Positions 10,028 to 21,689 of a stretch of 64,000 nt of DNA are shown here, one piece after another (within the stretch, counting starts at the first letter, position 1; the number at the start of each line of letters is the position of its first letter). The DNA is from Hippopus hippopus (Eukaryota > Mollusca > Bivalvia > Cardiida > Cardiidae), in NCBI GenBank assembly GCA_946811185.2, contig OX328110.1, positions 20,328,456-20,392,455 on the forward strand, given 5' to 3'. A program made the translations under genes and the position numbers. Under the pieces are notes generated by a model. That model ran no database searches. It saw nothing but the letters and a program-made list of their open reading frames with translations, and had not been told where the DNA came from.

Positions 10028-10340
10028 AAACTCTTTACCTTATAATCCATTTTTAACAACCCTAAAGAAGAAGGCCTTTGACAAAATGTTGTAAAAAAGG
10101 ACTGAAAAAAGCTGGTACCAGCATTTTCTCCTTTTCCCACAATGTTTTCTTCCCTTTCAAAGTAATTCCTCCATTCGAACTACAATTTTTTTTTTTTTTT
10201 CCGTAGAATCAACAAGCTTTCAATTTCTACCCTTTCAAAAAAAAAAAAAAACCAAAACCACCCGAGCCTCAGTTTCTTTGTCGAATCAAAAAGCTTTCAA
10301 TGCGAAAAGTTCTTAAATTTTGTAGTCTGGTAAAGATTGA
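10028..10340 (-). mobile_element. Foldback family A, expanded copy
   Basis: The hairpin at 10098-10148 has lost a base in the centre (ctggtaccag). The right half is lengthened by a T-run (10188-10200) and an A-run (10238-10252), with duplicated 'aagctttcaat' text. Ends 'aactctttacc' and 'ggtaaagatt' remain. Confidence 0.75.
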
Positions 10341-10990
10341 ATTTGTTTTACATCATGTTACAAGATATAAGCACTACAGTTATAGACAAACACTCATAGA
10401 TCGAAGATGTAGAGATAAATGATAGTACGAGTCTCTACATTTTATAAGTTATATCAAATCAGGGAGACAGAAAGAGAGAATGAAATACATGTGAAAATTA
10501 TTGTATAACCCATAAATATCAATGTACAATATTAAGTTTCAAAAATATCTTTTTCTTACCTCTGGTTCCAATTTACAGAAAATAATTCGATATTCTTTAC
10601 ATAAATTTTGATAATTACATATTTACAACCCTAACTTAGAAGGAAATATAAGTTTGATCTATTTCTGGTGAGAGAAACAACACCACGATAATTTCCAAGG
10701 TATATCGAATGACGTAGTCAAATGATATTAAAATATTGATAGTGCTAGGAAGCTATGGGACACTTTAAAGGTACAGATTCAGTTTTGTGTCAATGCCTAC
10801 TTGTACAGGTAAAGTGAGAGAATTGAGAAAGGAAAAAAAAAAACGATGATTTGAGCGGAAGACAAAGGAAAAAGACAACAATTCATGTTGAACGAAAGCA
10901 ATAGTCTGTCTCTTAAAGCAGTGGGTTAACAAACATCTTTACCAAACGTCAGATTTTTCACACTGGCCCCAATTCAAAGCGTTTGCAGAC
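10341..10990. other. Unassigned AT-rich spacer
   Basis: No exon-like frame or repeat family was recognised over about 650 bp. A short GA-rich stretch lies at 10463-10482. Confidence 0.4.
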
Positions 10991-10991
10991 G

Positions 10992-11342
10992 ATGCATTAT
11001 ACCAAGTAAGACATGATAATTATGATTATGGATCCATAAACTCGATTTTGTGTAACAATCGACGGACTCACGGTCTGTTAGAATTTTCAAATGCGATTTC
11101 TTGCATCTTTCATGATATTTGTGTGAAGTTTTGTATTAAAATCATCCATATATGTCTATTTTGAAGTACATGGGTTAATGCTGAAGGAATATAGCGAAGT
11201 TGAAAAAATTTGGTTACAAATAGCCGTTTTATTACAAATGTGGTTCTAACATAGGTCCTTTGACATGAAGAAAACACAGGCAGAAATTTATCAATACTTT
11301 TTGCAGGGACATTAAACCTTTTTTTTTTCAAAGAGCATGGCA
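10992..11342 (-). mobile_element. Foldback family C, hairpin replaced
   Basis: 'gatgcattataccaagtaag' and 'ttatggatccataaa' mark one half and 'ggtcctttgacatg..' plus 'aaagagcatggca' the other. About 160 bp of unrelated sequence sits between them (11080-11245). Confidence 0.65.
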
Positions 11343-11750
11343 TTTATATAATCGCCATACTGAGAGGGCAATATCTTAAGTGGCACATGAATTGACTGAC
11401 TTTAATATTATTCGATAATAATTTGTAAAAATCGCATTTACTTCAGCATGCTGTAATTTAAAATCTTCACTTACCGAATAGAACAGCTAGAATATATCTG
11501 AGACTATACCTTTAAGTCGGTCGCTATAGACGACTTCTGGTGAAATACCGCTTGATCAATTTTGAATGTCATACGTATAATTGATTTTTACCTAGAATAC
11601 GGTTTTCAGTAGCCGGGGTGACAATAGAAACTCATCGATTCACGCTTTACTCTGTCATTTTTCATTATAAACACCTTTGGTGTATTTAACTCCTGTACGA
11701 AAACCGTGGATAAGTTTTTTTTTTCTGAAACTAGTGAACATTTTTTACAC

Positions 11751-11950
11751 ACTGCTAAGCGCGACTCGAGGACCTTTTGCGGACGGTGTAGATCAAGATC
11801 AGACTGCACAGAACGTGCAGTCTGATCTTGGATCTACACCGTCCGCTAAGGAGAAATTTTCCCCCAAAAAATAAATTTTAAATAGCAACATTTCAGTTTT
11901 TACAATCGGCTTGAAAGTTTCATTTATCTTATTTAGCAGGTTAAGGGTTA
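11751..11950 (+). mobile_element. Foldback family B, complete copy
   Basis: Near-perfect hairpin at 11783-11847 with loop AGAAC. Both ends are recognisable ('actgctaagcgcgactc' and 'tttagcaggttaagggtta'). Confidence 0.9.
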
Positions 11951-12399
11951 CAAATAAAGCAAGAAAAATTTCTTTTAAACAACATTTACAAACAACTTGC
12001 ACATTTTTCTACAATAGTTTCTTTATCAACTAAAAAAGACCCATTTTCCCTCAAATAAATCGTAAGTTCGACGTGCACTAGTAAGTAGTATTTCTTACAA
12101 TTGCCTACGCTTAACTCGGTTAAAATTTGACTTGAATTAATTCATTCAACACCGGTTTCGTCAATACTCCAGTCATATTAACGCATCAAAGCCGTACTTA
12201 TCCGTGCTTCGAATGTTATCTGTCTGCACAAGAACTAAGTAAAAAAATAACTTGCCCAAGGACACTCTAATATTGAGCAATAAGTTTGACAAAACCTATT
12301 TTATTAACCCTCTTGATCCCTTGGAAATAAATTCAACTTTTCATTGGACGGTCGAAAAAGCAATCCACCGAAATTTAGACAGCTTTTTATCTTGTTCTT

Positions 12400-12500
12400 T
12401 TACTAAAAAAGAGGACGGTATAGATCCCAGATCAGGCTGAATGTAAGACTCCAGTTTGATCTTGATCTATGCCCTTTACATAAGCTCGTTCCTTTGCCAT
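12400..12500. mobile_element. Foldback B2, decayed core
   Basis: 'gaggacggtatagatcccagatcaggctg' pairs imperfectly with 'agtttgatcttgatctatgccc'. The outer ends could not be placed. Confidence 0.55.
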
Positions 12501-12513
12501 TGGATCTGAAAAA

Positions 12514-12692
12514 GTTCACTTTTTACCACACGACAAAATTTTGGACTTGTCCAAATTCAAAGCATTGGCAGGGTAGAAAACATTGTGGGGAAAAGGAATA
12601 AAAGCTGTGACTAGCATTTTATTCTTTTCCCACAATGTTTTCAAAAGACTTCTTGTTCACGGTTTTTAAAACTTGGGGTTATGTGATGAAGG
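12514..12692 (+). mobile_element. Foldback family A, shortened left arm
   Basis: 'accacacgacaaaattttggacttgtcc' runs directly into the hairpin (12580-12645, loop variant ctgtgactag). The segment between 'gcattggcag' and 'ggtagaaaa' is deleted. Confidence 0.8.
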
Positions 12693-12837
12693 ATATGTGA
12701 GTCCATGCTATCTTAAGGGTTATTTATTTTCATTAACTCTTCTAGCGTCATCCATTTTCATTCCATAAAAAAAAATCCAGAGATATTGCAAATAAAAGGC
12801 ATTATATGATCAGTTTATTGCTCATAATATTTGAAAA

Positions 12838-12905
12838 TGTAGATCTAGGATCAGATTGCACGTGGACGTTATGTACAATCTGATCTTAACCTAACTGTCC
12901 ATAAA
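12838..12905. mobile_element. Foldback family B hairpin only
   Basis: 'gtagatctaggatcagattgcacg' pairs with 'gtacaatctgatcttaac'. Flanking arms are absent or unrecognisable. Confidence 0.6.
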
Positions 12906-13426
12906 ATCAAATAAAATCGCCCTGGTATCGTGAAGGGTCAAAGCCAGTTTTTTGACCCGGTTCAACGCTAACTCAATTGAACTATGCTAACCTTTGTCAC
13001 ATATCGACTGAAACAGACATTTCTGTGTGAAACAGCAGTTGTTTACGATCTGTTTTTTTTTTCAAGCTTCTCGATATTCTATGATCCGCAAGCCCCTGTC
13101 AGAATTGCTTTGCGATCAGCTCACTACCAACAGCAACACTGTTTTAGCAGTCGTGCACGACCATTCATATGTCGTTTTGAGAAGTATTGCAGTCCATGGT
13201 CTTATTACATCATGCAACTTTGTGCTACAACTGCACGGTTGAAAGCGGCTGCATTAGACAGCATTTTTTTTTCTGAAAAATCTGACATCAGATTTAAGTG
13301 TCACCAGCATTTTATCGAAAAAGGATGGATGATACTGTTCTTCACTTTCTAATTTTGCTTTGTAGTCGTTGCCTTTTCCGTTCTTTCTTGTGAATTCAAT
13401 GTTAATCTGACGAGTTCCAACTTGAG

Positions 13427-13751
13427 ATGCCGAGCCCCGGTAGCTCAGTCGGTAGCGTACAGGACTTGAGAACACGGGGTCCAGGGTTCGATCCCTGGCT
13501 ATGACCCCTGGCTCGGCCAATTTCCTTCCGAGGACTGATGATAGTCACTGCGACAGGATTCATTCCTCTCCCACCGCTGACCATTGTTTCGACAATGATT
13601 ATGTGGGAAAGCAGCCAGTGGCTTGGAAAGAAAAATGTGCGGAGTACTGGTAAAAGAGACTCAGGAAAGCATGGATAGGTGTACTGGCCGCCGCGATATA
13701 ACTGAAATAATGTTTAAAACGGCGTTAAACACCATACAATCAATCAATCAA
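13427..13751 (+). mobile_element. SINE-1, full-length, with 11-bp target duplication
   Basis: The head 'gccccggtagctcagtcgg' (A box) and 'gggttcgatccctgg' (B box) is followed by the body and the tail 'ggcgttaaacacc' plus (AATC)n. TCCAACTTGAG occurs at 13416-13426 and again at 13752-13762, a LINE-style target-site duplication. It is transcribable by Pol III in principle. Confidence 0.9.
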
Positions 13752-13762
13752 TCCAACTTGAG

Positions 13763-14182
13763 GTGGGTATATATCCCCGCTTTTTCACATGACCACTCGT
13801 TTGAACAACCATATGCAACCAGTCTTTCCAAAACACACAACCAACTGCACGTTGTCAGGTCAAGTGTAAGGCAAAGAAGACTGTCTAAACATTTCTATGG
13901 TTTATAACACACTAATCGAAATGATTTGTGCAATACCCATATATACTGTATATATCTGTACCATAGCTTTCACGGGTATACGTATCTTTGTCGAGGAACG
14001 GTCGCTTCCGGTCCGTCTTGTTGAACGTTGTTTTGTTTCATGTGAAAACTGTTTGGAATCAACTGTGAGCGACTAAGTTGTCGCAATCAGACACTCTAAT
14101 TGTGAAAGGGACTGAAGCCACTGAATTGAGGACCAATGACAGAAAGGACTATTTACTATTAATTCTATTGCAGCCAAATGGA
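13763..14182. other. Unassigned spacer
   Basis: About 420 bp between SINE-1 and a family C element with no recognised exon or repeat. Confidence 0.4.
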
Positions 14183-14437
14183 TGAACCATGCTCTTGGGA
14201 AAGGGGGCTTAATGCGTCTCCGTGATATATTACAGTATGCAATTCATCACGTAATTATGGATCCATTTTATCCATTTTCTCTAACAAATGACTGAATCCT
14301 GAGATAAAATCGTCCTTGGGCACGCAGACTGAAAGCAAAAAGTATCAGCCGAGGTCAGCCTACGCAGTCCACGCAGGCTGACTTGGGTCGAAACTTTTTG
14401 CAGATGCATTCAGCCTCCTTTTCACAGAGCGTAGCTG
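14183..14437 (-). mobile_element. Foldback family C, complete copy
   Basis: Ends 'tgaaccatgctct' and 'agagcgtagctga' are diverged. The hairpin 'gaggtcagcctacgcag..cacgcaggctgac' is at 14350-14385. Confidence 0.85.
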
Positions 14438-14712
14438 AAATAAATTTGACTTTTTCTACAACTATCAATACGGTTCCAAAATACTCTACCAGGTATTCTG
14501 ACGCTCGTTTATAATGCAGTGCAGTTAACGCCAATTACAAAATCTTGTTACCAATACTATAAAAGAATTTCAGTCAGTTTGACTTTTTTGACCGGCTTGT
14601 ACACTTATTTATCAAAGTCGTCTGCCGCACTTTTTTTAACGTGGTGGTGCTGTTTTCCTTGGGAACGAGACCAGAGGTCGTGATACGCCGGATATCAGTC
14701 AGTCAGATTTGG

Positions 14713-14933
14713 TTAACCCTTATCAAGCTAAATAAGTGAAATGAAACTTTCAAGCCAATAGTACAATCCCAAAGTTTTCTATTTCAAAGGTATTTTTGGG
14801 GGAAAAAATTCTCCTTATCGGACAGTGTAGACCCAAGATCAGACTGCACGTTCTGTGCAGTCTGATCTTGATCTGCACTGTCCGCAAAAGGTCTTTGAGC
14901 CGCGCTTAGCAGCCCAAGGTTTAATTTTGCGCG
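14713..14933 (-). mobile_element. Foldback family B, complete copy
   Basis: Begins 'ttaacccttatcaagctaaat' and ends 'cgcgcttagcagcccaaggtttaa'. Perfect hairpin arms at 14837-14872. Confidence 0.9.
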
Positions 14934-15315
14934 GACTTACTACAAAAAAAAAACCGATAGCAAAATAGCTTCCACCTGTGGCTTATATTTTCTAATATCT
15001 GGCCCACAGTTACAAGCGATACGAATATTTGTCTGATGATCCTAGCTCATACTTAGTTGGGTCCTGGGTTGTTCGGTGGTAAAATGAACGACCCGAAACC
15101 TGGAGGCCTCCAGGCTAGAGACTCGCCAGAAGAACTGGGTTTTTCGTGGGAGTGTTCTTAGGGATAAACTATCTCTGCGAAATGGGTAGAGCTCGCACAT
15201 CCATTTATCTTGCAAGCCCATTCAGTTTCCATGTCCATTAAGTCAGCGTTACAATGCCTTTCACGTGACCTGTGACACCAGTAAACCCATATCAATCTCC
15301 ACGTCCGATATGGCC

Positions 15316-15500
15316 ATTAACCCTTTTTGAGGACAGTGTAGATCAAGATCAGACTGCTCAGAATGTGTAGTCTGATCTTGAATCTACACTGTCCGATTAG
15401 AAGATATTTTTCCCCGTAAGAATACCTTTGAAATAGCAAAATTTGGGCTTCTACCAAAGTCTTGAAAGTTCCAATTCATTTATTCGGCAGGTTTAGGATT
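15316..15500 (+). mobile_element. Foldback family B, truncated left end
   Basis: 'attaacccttttt' joins straight to 'gaggacagtgtagatc'. The hairpin at 15335-15398 has loop AGAAT. The right end is 'ttcggcaggtttaggatt'. Confidence 0.8.
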
Positions 15501-15644
15501 GTACTGTATCCTAACGTGATTTGTAGTCTCGAGAGTCGACTTTTTTTGCCCTGTGTACTAATCATGTGAGGTTAGTTTATCAGACTAATATAAGCTGTAT
15601 TATCTCCCTTGTTCATGAAAATGCCATGCGCTACTTGCGATGAC

Positions 15645-15720
15645 TATGCGAACATTGTAGATCAAAGTCAAGCTGCACAAAATACGCAATGTGGTCTTAG
15701 ATCTACAATGTCAAAAGTGA
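15645..15720. mobile_element. Foldback family B hairpin, decayed
   Basis: 'attgtagatcaaagtcaagctgcac' pairs imperfectly with 'gcaatgtggtcttagatctacaatg'. Confidence 0.5.
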
Positions 15721-15828
15721 GGCGAGGTACTGGCAAAGATGCTTTAAAAACTGACAGTTTTTTCAATCTCTGTAGAAAATATTTTTGTCTGAATCACGTT
15801 GCATTCTAAAAGTGAAACGGTACAGTGT

Positions 15829-15975
15829 CCGTTTTCATCAACTATTCTTAAGAACGTTCTTTGTCTTATTCTCGAGAATTTTCTAAAGTTTGAAAGTAAC
15901 ACAACTTCTGATTGGCTAAACCATTTGGTTTAGCACATCAGAAGCTGTGTTACTTTCAAATTTAAAAAATCTTAC
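15829..15975. mobile_element. Foldback family E, right end truncated
   Basis: Palindrome of 'gaaagtaacacaacttctgattggctaaacca' with its complement. The left end is 'catcaactattcttaagaa'. The right terminus is lost at about 15975. Confidence 0.75.
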
Positions 15976-16049
15976 AGAAAGAAAAATCTTTGTGGGAGAA
16001 AGAGATATTGATTGTTACACGAAACTGCACCTTTACTTTTAATGGCGTC

Positions 16050-16193
16050 GAAAGCTCACGAGCGAGCATTTTCTCCTTTTCCCACAATTTTTCTTTCCTT
16101 TTCATACACAAATTCCACAATTTGAGGCAAATTTCGCTTACACATGCCTTCAATATGAGTTTTTCTACGATTTTGTCGTCGAGTAAAGAGTCG
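16050..16193 (-). mobile_element. Foldback family A, right-hand part
   Basis: 'gagcattttctccttttcccacaat' then the reversed left arm ('tttgaggcaaatttcgc', 'acgattttgtcgtcgagtaaagag'). The first hairpin arm is missing. Confidence 0.65.
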
Positions 16194-16252
16194 AAAATAC
16201 ACTTTATCATAAGGACTGTATTTAGTGAATGATAACTCCAACCAGATATGGA

Positions 16253-16737
16253 GAATATTTGGGTTTTTTTCAGTGAAAAATCGAAATTTATTTCATTGAA
16301 TGAATGTCACCGGTAATATTTTCACGAGTGGTTCAGCCACGAATGAAAATATTACCGATGATGTTCACAAGGTGAAATAAATTTCGATCTTTCAGAAAAA
16401 AAAAAGAAAAAAAAAAAACCCTATTTATTTCATGCTTCTAACCCTTTTTTGGAGGGACTTAATCAAAATCCAGTACAGTTCTTTTCGGTAATTCACCGTG
16501 GCGTACCCCCTCTGCATAACAACGCATTACAATATTACGTAAAGCCCGAGAAATGTTTGGTAAATTACGTCATATTTCCATCGACTTGAATGGTGCGCAC
16601 TGTTTACCTAGGTAACTAGTGCGCCTTCAATTGAGGTTAGAAAATAAAATCGGTATTTTTCAATGGTCGTAACCATGAAATATCGAAGAATATTCCACCG
16701 TTATTTCCCGATAAACTTCCGGAAAGCATGAAATAAA
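16253..16737 (-). mobile_element. Foldback family F, full copy
   Basis: A hairpin of about 130 bp ('gtgaaaaatcgaaatttatttcat' to 'gaaataaatttcgatctttc', 16272-16395) is followed by a unique arm containing 'gcgtaccccctctgcat' and 'acaatattacgtaaa'. The end is 'ttccggaaagcatgaaataaa'. It is the reverse complement of the copy at 24177. Confidence 0.8.
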
Positions 16738-16761
16738 ATATGTAACTCAATTTACCACATT

Positions 16762-16940
16762 GACCCTTTGCCAAACAATTCCTTGTTTTAGCGACCCAAA
16801 GGAAGAAAGGCTTTTGAGAACATTTGGGAAAAAAGAAAATGCAGGTAACCAGTATTTTATTCTTTTCCCATTTTGTTTTCTTACCCTTAAAAACACAAAT
16901 TCTTTCATTTCGAGCCACATTTAATTATGTCGCTTGCATG
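16762..16940 (-). mobile_element. Foldback family A, 3' truncated
   Basis: 'gaccctttgccaaacaattcc' begins the element. The hairpin is at 16825-16875. The reversed left arm stops near 'tcgcttgcat'. Confidence 0.75.
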
Positions 16941-17516
16941 GTGTCACACCGGTAACATTTTGGCTCATTGAAAATAGAGTAAAACTTATTCTCTTCGATT
17001 GGCTGCTGCTAATTCCCTGACGAAGCGGGAGTCAAGCAGGTTTTTTTTTTTTTTTCTATCAAACATATGTCCAATGTCCTTCACAAAAAGGTGCAGAAAA
17101 TGGCATCATGAGCAATGATTTTTTTTGCTATTCCTCTTCAAACACATCAACCCTCGGAAAATCGGCTAGGCCCTCATCGGTGATAGACCACGCCTCTTTG
17201 CCAGGTCACACACAAAAAAACTGTCTTGAAAGAAATGCAAAAAAATGCATTCATTCTCTGAAGAAATAATCAAATCAACTTCAGAAATAAATTTCAGACT
17301 TGTCCTTTCACATTTCATTTTAAAACAATGTGGCAGACGAGCTAGATATTAAATTTTCAAGCGGGACTACTTTTGGGCACTACGATCCGGAAGCATTCTG
17401 TTCTGGTGTTAGACCGCCCATGGTGTCAATATGAATGAGCCTAAAATTATGTCATCATTGAAACAGTTATAATTTTGATTCTATTTGTTGGTTAAGACCT
17501 CGAATAATAAATTGAG
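16941..17516. other. Unassigned spacer
   Basis: T-run at 17041-17055 and otherwise unremarkable AT-rich sequence. No exon or repeat family recognised. Confidence 0.4.
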
Positions 17517-17670
17517 TGACTCAATTTACGACATTCAGAAAACATCACCCAAGCAGGGCTAATCGAATGTCGGGAAGCGAAGACTTATTAAAAAAAAACC
17601 AGTTCTTCGTTTTCCGACATTCGATTAAACCTGATTCGGTGATGTTTTATGAATGTCGTAAATTGAGTCA
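17517..17670. mobile_element. Foldback element I, 154-bp palindrome
   Basis: Arms 'tgactcaatttacgacattca...tcgaatgtcgg' and complement surround a short loop with an A-run (17590-17598). Arm identity is high. Confidence 0.8.
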
Positions 17671-17882
17671 ATTATTTCTTGTTCGTGTTCCAGGTATAGA
17701 CCCAGGATCGAACGGACGTAGGAGCTGAAAGACAGACAATCGGACAGAGACAAAGGGACCTTTGTGAGGCGTTATCATGATTATGCACCATCTTTATCGA
17801 ATTCACATTACCCCTTACCCATTTTGAAGATGCTCTATTATCTAAACCGTCTCCGTTTAGTAATATGCGAATAAGGAATAAT

Positions 17883-17942
17883 TGACTCAATTTACGACAT
17901 TCATAAAACATCACCGAATCAGAGCTAATCGAATGTCGGGAT
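17883..17942. mobile_element. Foldback element I, single arm
   Basis: 'tgactcaatttacgacattcataaaacatcaccga' repeats one arm of the palindrome at 17517-17670, without its partner arm. Confidence 0.7.
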
Positions 17943-18351
17943 GCCAAGAACTGTATTTTTCCAAATTAATCTCGATTCCATGGCGCGCGTCATTTCGTTT
18001 TCCGCTACATTTACTTACACAAGAAATGCCAACTGTTGTTCTTCGCCAATTATTAGGGTTTTTAAGTCAAGCGACAAGCAAAGATGCGGTTGCCATGGTA
18101 ACGAAGGACGGAAATTCCCAATATCCAAGTGATCGAAATTGTCTACTTATGTTAAGGATAGGAGCTTATTGGATGCGCTCTCCTGACAGTCAAATTCTGA
18201 CAATTAATTCGCTGTCAGTAATTTAATGGTGTGTGGACATCTTGGAAGTGCAGATGAGTTTTCAGGAATAGTGAGTAAGTTTTTTTTCATGAGCATATTC
18301 GAAAGTATTTTGAAGGTCTACTTATTTATTTTATTAATTATTGAACTATGT
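17943..18351. other. Unassigned spacer
   Basis: An open frame of 114 codons crosses from the element I arm into this stretch. Its start is repeat-derived and no protein family is recognised. Confidence 0.35.
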
Positions 18352-18386
18352 GTCTTTCTTTCTTTCTTTCCTTCTTTCTTTCTTTC
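18352..18386. repeat. (CTTT)n microsatellite
   Basis: Nearly uninterrupted CTTT repeats over about 35 bp. Confidence 0.95.
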
Positions 18387-18660
18387 AATACTCTGGCGAT
18401 GAAATAAAAAAGGATTTCGTCGCTCGAAATCCTCTTATGTTTTGTCAGACGCTCAGATAAATAAATTTGTCCATTCAAGCTAAAAAAAAAAGACAAAACA
18501 CACAATTTGCAATGATATACTTGGACCAGACCTACGAAATTGTAGACGGTTGAAAATTTATAATCTAGTTTGTTTATAAAGCTGTTTATATATGGGAGGT
18601 TGGAGGAATAAGCGTTGACAGTCTCATATCCTCGCCTTTTTGAAAAAAAAAAAGAATTAT

Positions 18661-18889
18661 CTAACTATTTACAAAACGACATAAGTTTACACTGGTCCAA
18701 ATTGGAAACTGTTCGCAGACGACAAATTAATTTTGGCTCAAGTAATGGTATTACCTTCAAAAAGTTAGAAAACGTGGAAAAAGAAGAAAATGTTGATTAC
18801 TAGCATTTTCTTTTCTTCCGAAAATTTGTCCAAACGCCTTTTTCTCCGATTTTTTTTTTTAACTGAGGATTGTGTGGTAAAGGTTTAAT
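18661..18889 (+). mobile_element. Foldback family A, diverged full-length copy
   Basis: 'aaacgacataagtttacactggtccaaattgg' left arm, hairpin 18780-18830 with loop 'gttgattactagc', and right end 'ggattgtgtggtaaaggtttaa'. Confidence 0.8.
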
Positions 18890-18934
18890 CGTAGTTTGAT
18901 GCTGCATTTTCAATCATTGAACATTTATAACTAT

Positions 18935-21300
18935 GGATAAACCAGAATCTTACTACCAAATGTCGTAAAAAGAACTAAAACGGTCAAACAAAGGTTGACA
19001 AAATGTATTGCCAAAGGCCAATTAAGTCTGCAACAAGTGTATGTCTTAAGATACCAAATGTCCAAGCGAAATTTGCAAAAATGTAGAGCTTCAAGAAAAT
19101 CAGTGCTAAAACAAGCCAAACATGATTATGTCAGAATAAATGTTTAACTAAAGAAATCAAGAGGCCAAACGAGGATCTCAACCAACGTTTAGCTGACGAC
19201 GAACAAACATAGGTCTCAAAAAATGTATAGCTGAAGAAATGATACGGGCATACTAGGGTTTTAACAAATATAATGCTGAAGAAACCACTACGCGAAGGAT
19301 GGATCACAGCAAATGTACAGGTGAAGAAACCGACTGGCAAAACACGGATTGCAGCAAATGAATAGCTTAAGAAACCGACAGGCCATAGAAGGATTACAAC
19401 AAATGTAAATCTGAAGAAAACTACGGGCCAAACAAAAATCACAACAAATGTATGGTTAAAAGCACTGACAGGCCAAACAAGGATCAAAACAAATGTAAAG
19501 CTAAAGAAACCAATAGTGTAGTCAAATATCTCAACAAACATAAAGCTTAAGAAGCCAACAGGTCGAACAAGGTCACGACAAATGTGTAGCTTTAGAAGCC
19601 GATATGTCAAACAAGGATCACAACAAATTCACAACAACTGTATAGCGGAAGAAACCGACAAGTCGGTTTAAGAAACCGATTGGTCAATCAAGGATCTCAA
19701 CGAATGTATAGCCGAAAAAACCGACAGGCTGACCAAAGATCACAACAAATGTATAGCTGAAGAAACTGACAGGCCAAACAATGATCAAAACAAATCTATA
19801 GCTAAAGAAACCAATAGTCTTGTCAAATATCTCAACAAACATAAAGCTTAAGAAGCCAACAGGTCGAACAAGGACACGACAAATGTGTAGCTTTAGAAGC
19901 TGATAGGTCAAACAAGGATCACAACAAATTCACAACAACTGTATAGCGGAAGAAACCGACAAGTCAAACAAGGATTGCAACCAATGTACAGCTGACGAAA
20001 CTACAGGACATACTAGGATCGTAACCAACGTGTAGCTTTAGAAACCGACGGAACAAACAAGAATCACAACAAATGCATAGCTGAAGAAACCGACAGGTCA
20101 AACATGGATCACAACAAATGTGTAGCTGAAAAAATCGACAAGTCAAAGATTACATTAAATGTATAGCTTAACAAATCGAAAAATCAAACAAAGAACATAA
20201 AAATGTATAGATGAAGAAACCGACGGGTCATACTAGGATCGCAACAAATGTATAGCTGAAGAAACCGACAGGTTAAGCAAGAATCAGAAAAAAATTCATA
20301 GCTGAAGAAACCGGCAGGTCAAACAGGGATCACAACAAATGGGTGGTTGAAGTAACCGACAAGTCAAACAAGATCACAACAAATGTATAGCTGAAAAAAC
20401 CAACAAGTCAATCGAAGATCACATTTAATGTTAAGCTGAAGAAACCGAAGGGTCAAACAAGGATCATAAAATGTGTAGTTGAACAAACCGAAGGGTCAAA
20501 CAAGGAGCATAAAAATGTGCAACTGAACAAACCGAAGGTTCAAACAAGGATCATAAAGATAAAATGTGCAGTTGAACAAACCGAGGGGTTCAAAAACAAT
20601 CATAAAAATGTGTACCTGAAGAAACCGACAGGTCAAACAAGGATCACAACAGATGTACAGCTGAAGAAACTAACAGGACGAACGAGTATCATAACAAATG
20701 TATACATGACAATTCCAAAAGGTCAGACAAGAATTGCAACAAATGTATAGCTTAAGGAACAAACACACCAAACAAGGGTCACAACAGATGTATACCTGAA
20801 CAAACAAACAGAGCAAATAAGTTCGCAATAGATGTGCACCTAAAAGTATCTAATATCTAGACAAAATTTGCATCAAACGTTGAGCTGAAGAAACCTACAC
20901 TCAATATTTAGCCAAACATAGGTCGCAAAAATGTAAAGCTGTAGAATCAGGGTCAGTGTTCAACAACTATTCTTGATAATATTCTTTGTCTTATACTGAA
21001 TAATATTCTAAATTTGAAAGTAACACAACACCTGATTGGCTTAACTATTTGGTTTGACCAATCAGAAGTTATTTTCAAATCTAGAAAATTCTTGAAAATT
21101 AGACAAAGAATATTCTTAAGAATGGTTGGTGAATATGTACCTCGGCCAAGCAGAGGTGTCAACAAATGTGTAGCTTGTGAAACCAACAGGTCAAGTAAGG
21201 ATCACAACAAACGCATAGCTTGAGAAACTAATGGGCCACAAGAAGAAACCAACAGGCAAGGAAAGGATTGCAACAGATGTATAGTTGAAGATTTCAAGTG
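18935..21300. repeat. 45-bp minisatellite array, about 2.4 kb
   Basis: Consensus unit about 45 bp: 'aagaaaccgacaggtcaaac', then 'aaggatcacaac', then 'aaatgtatagctg'. Roughly 45-50 diverged units follow head to tail. A family E element interrupts it at 20955-21135. A larger duplication is visible: the block around 19495-19660 resembles 19795-19965. Because 45 is divisible by three, long open frames occur on the minus strand (for example 19131-19610) with a 15-residue hydrophobic period such as VGFFSYTFVVILVWP. I see no start context, splice sites or known family, so coding is doubtful. Confidence 0.9.
20955..21135. mobile_element. Foldback family E inside the 45-bp array
   Basis: 'caacaactattcttgataatattctttg' through 'caaagaatattcttaagaatggttggtga'. 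The best preserved E copy, splitting minisatellite units on either side. Confidence 0.85.
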
Positions 21301-21689
21301 GCCAAAGGAGCCATTAAATGTTTTCCCCATATCTCTTTTAATATCAATAAAGAAAAAAATCTCACATAAATTTGTTTTTGTTTTGCTGAAAATTAAGCAA
21401 AACTTTGTTATCTGTCGCTAATTAATACTCTGACCGAGTCGGTGAAAGTTTTGTGGGTAGAACTTCTACGGCTTGATTTTAATTTCTTCTCGAAATCTTG
21501 TAGAAGGTTCTTGTTAGTGCTTGTGCACTCTTTCTTACCTGGTCTATCACCATCTAAGACATAAAGTATGTAATAGCTATGTTAATCAATCAGTACCAAA
21601 TACATGTACATAAGCTGGACCTCTTTCTACGGCTGGAAATACATTTCACTGAAACTCAGAAAGATTCCTACCTTACAGTCATGACTTAA
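21301..21689. other. Unassigned spacer
   Basis: No recognised exon or repeat. It separates the minisatellite from a B2 element. Confidence 0.4.

Noticed and set aside
13429..13510. tRNA gene
   Set aside because: A and B boxes are present, but the sequence is the head of a SINE with body, tail and target duplication; the same holds at 45182, 54035 and 54555.
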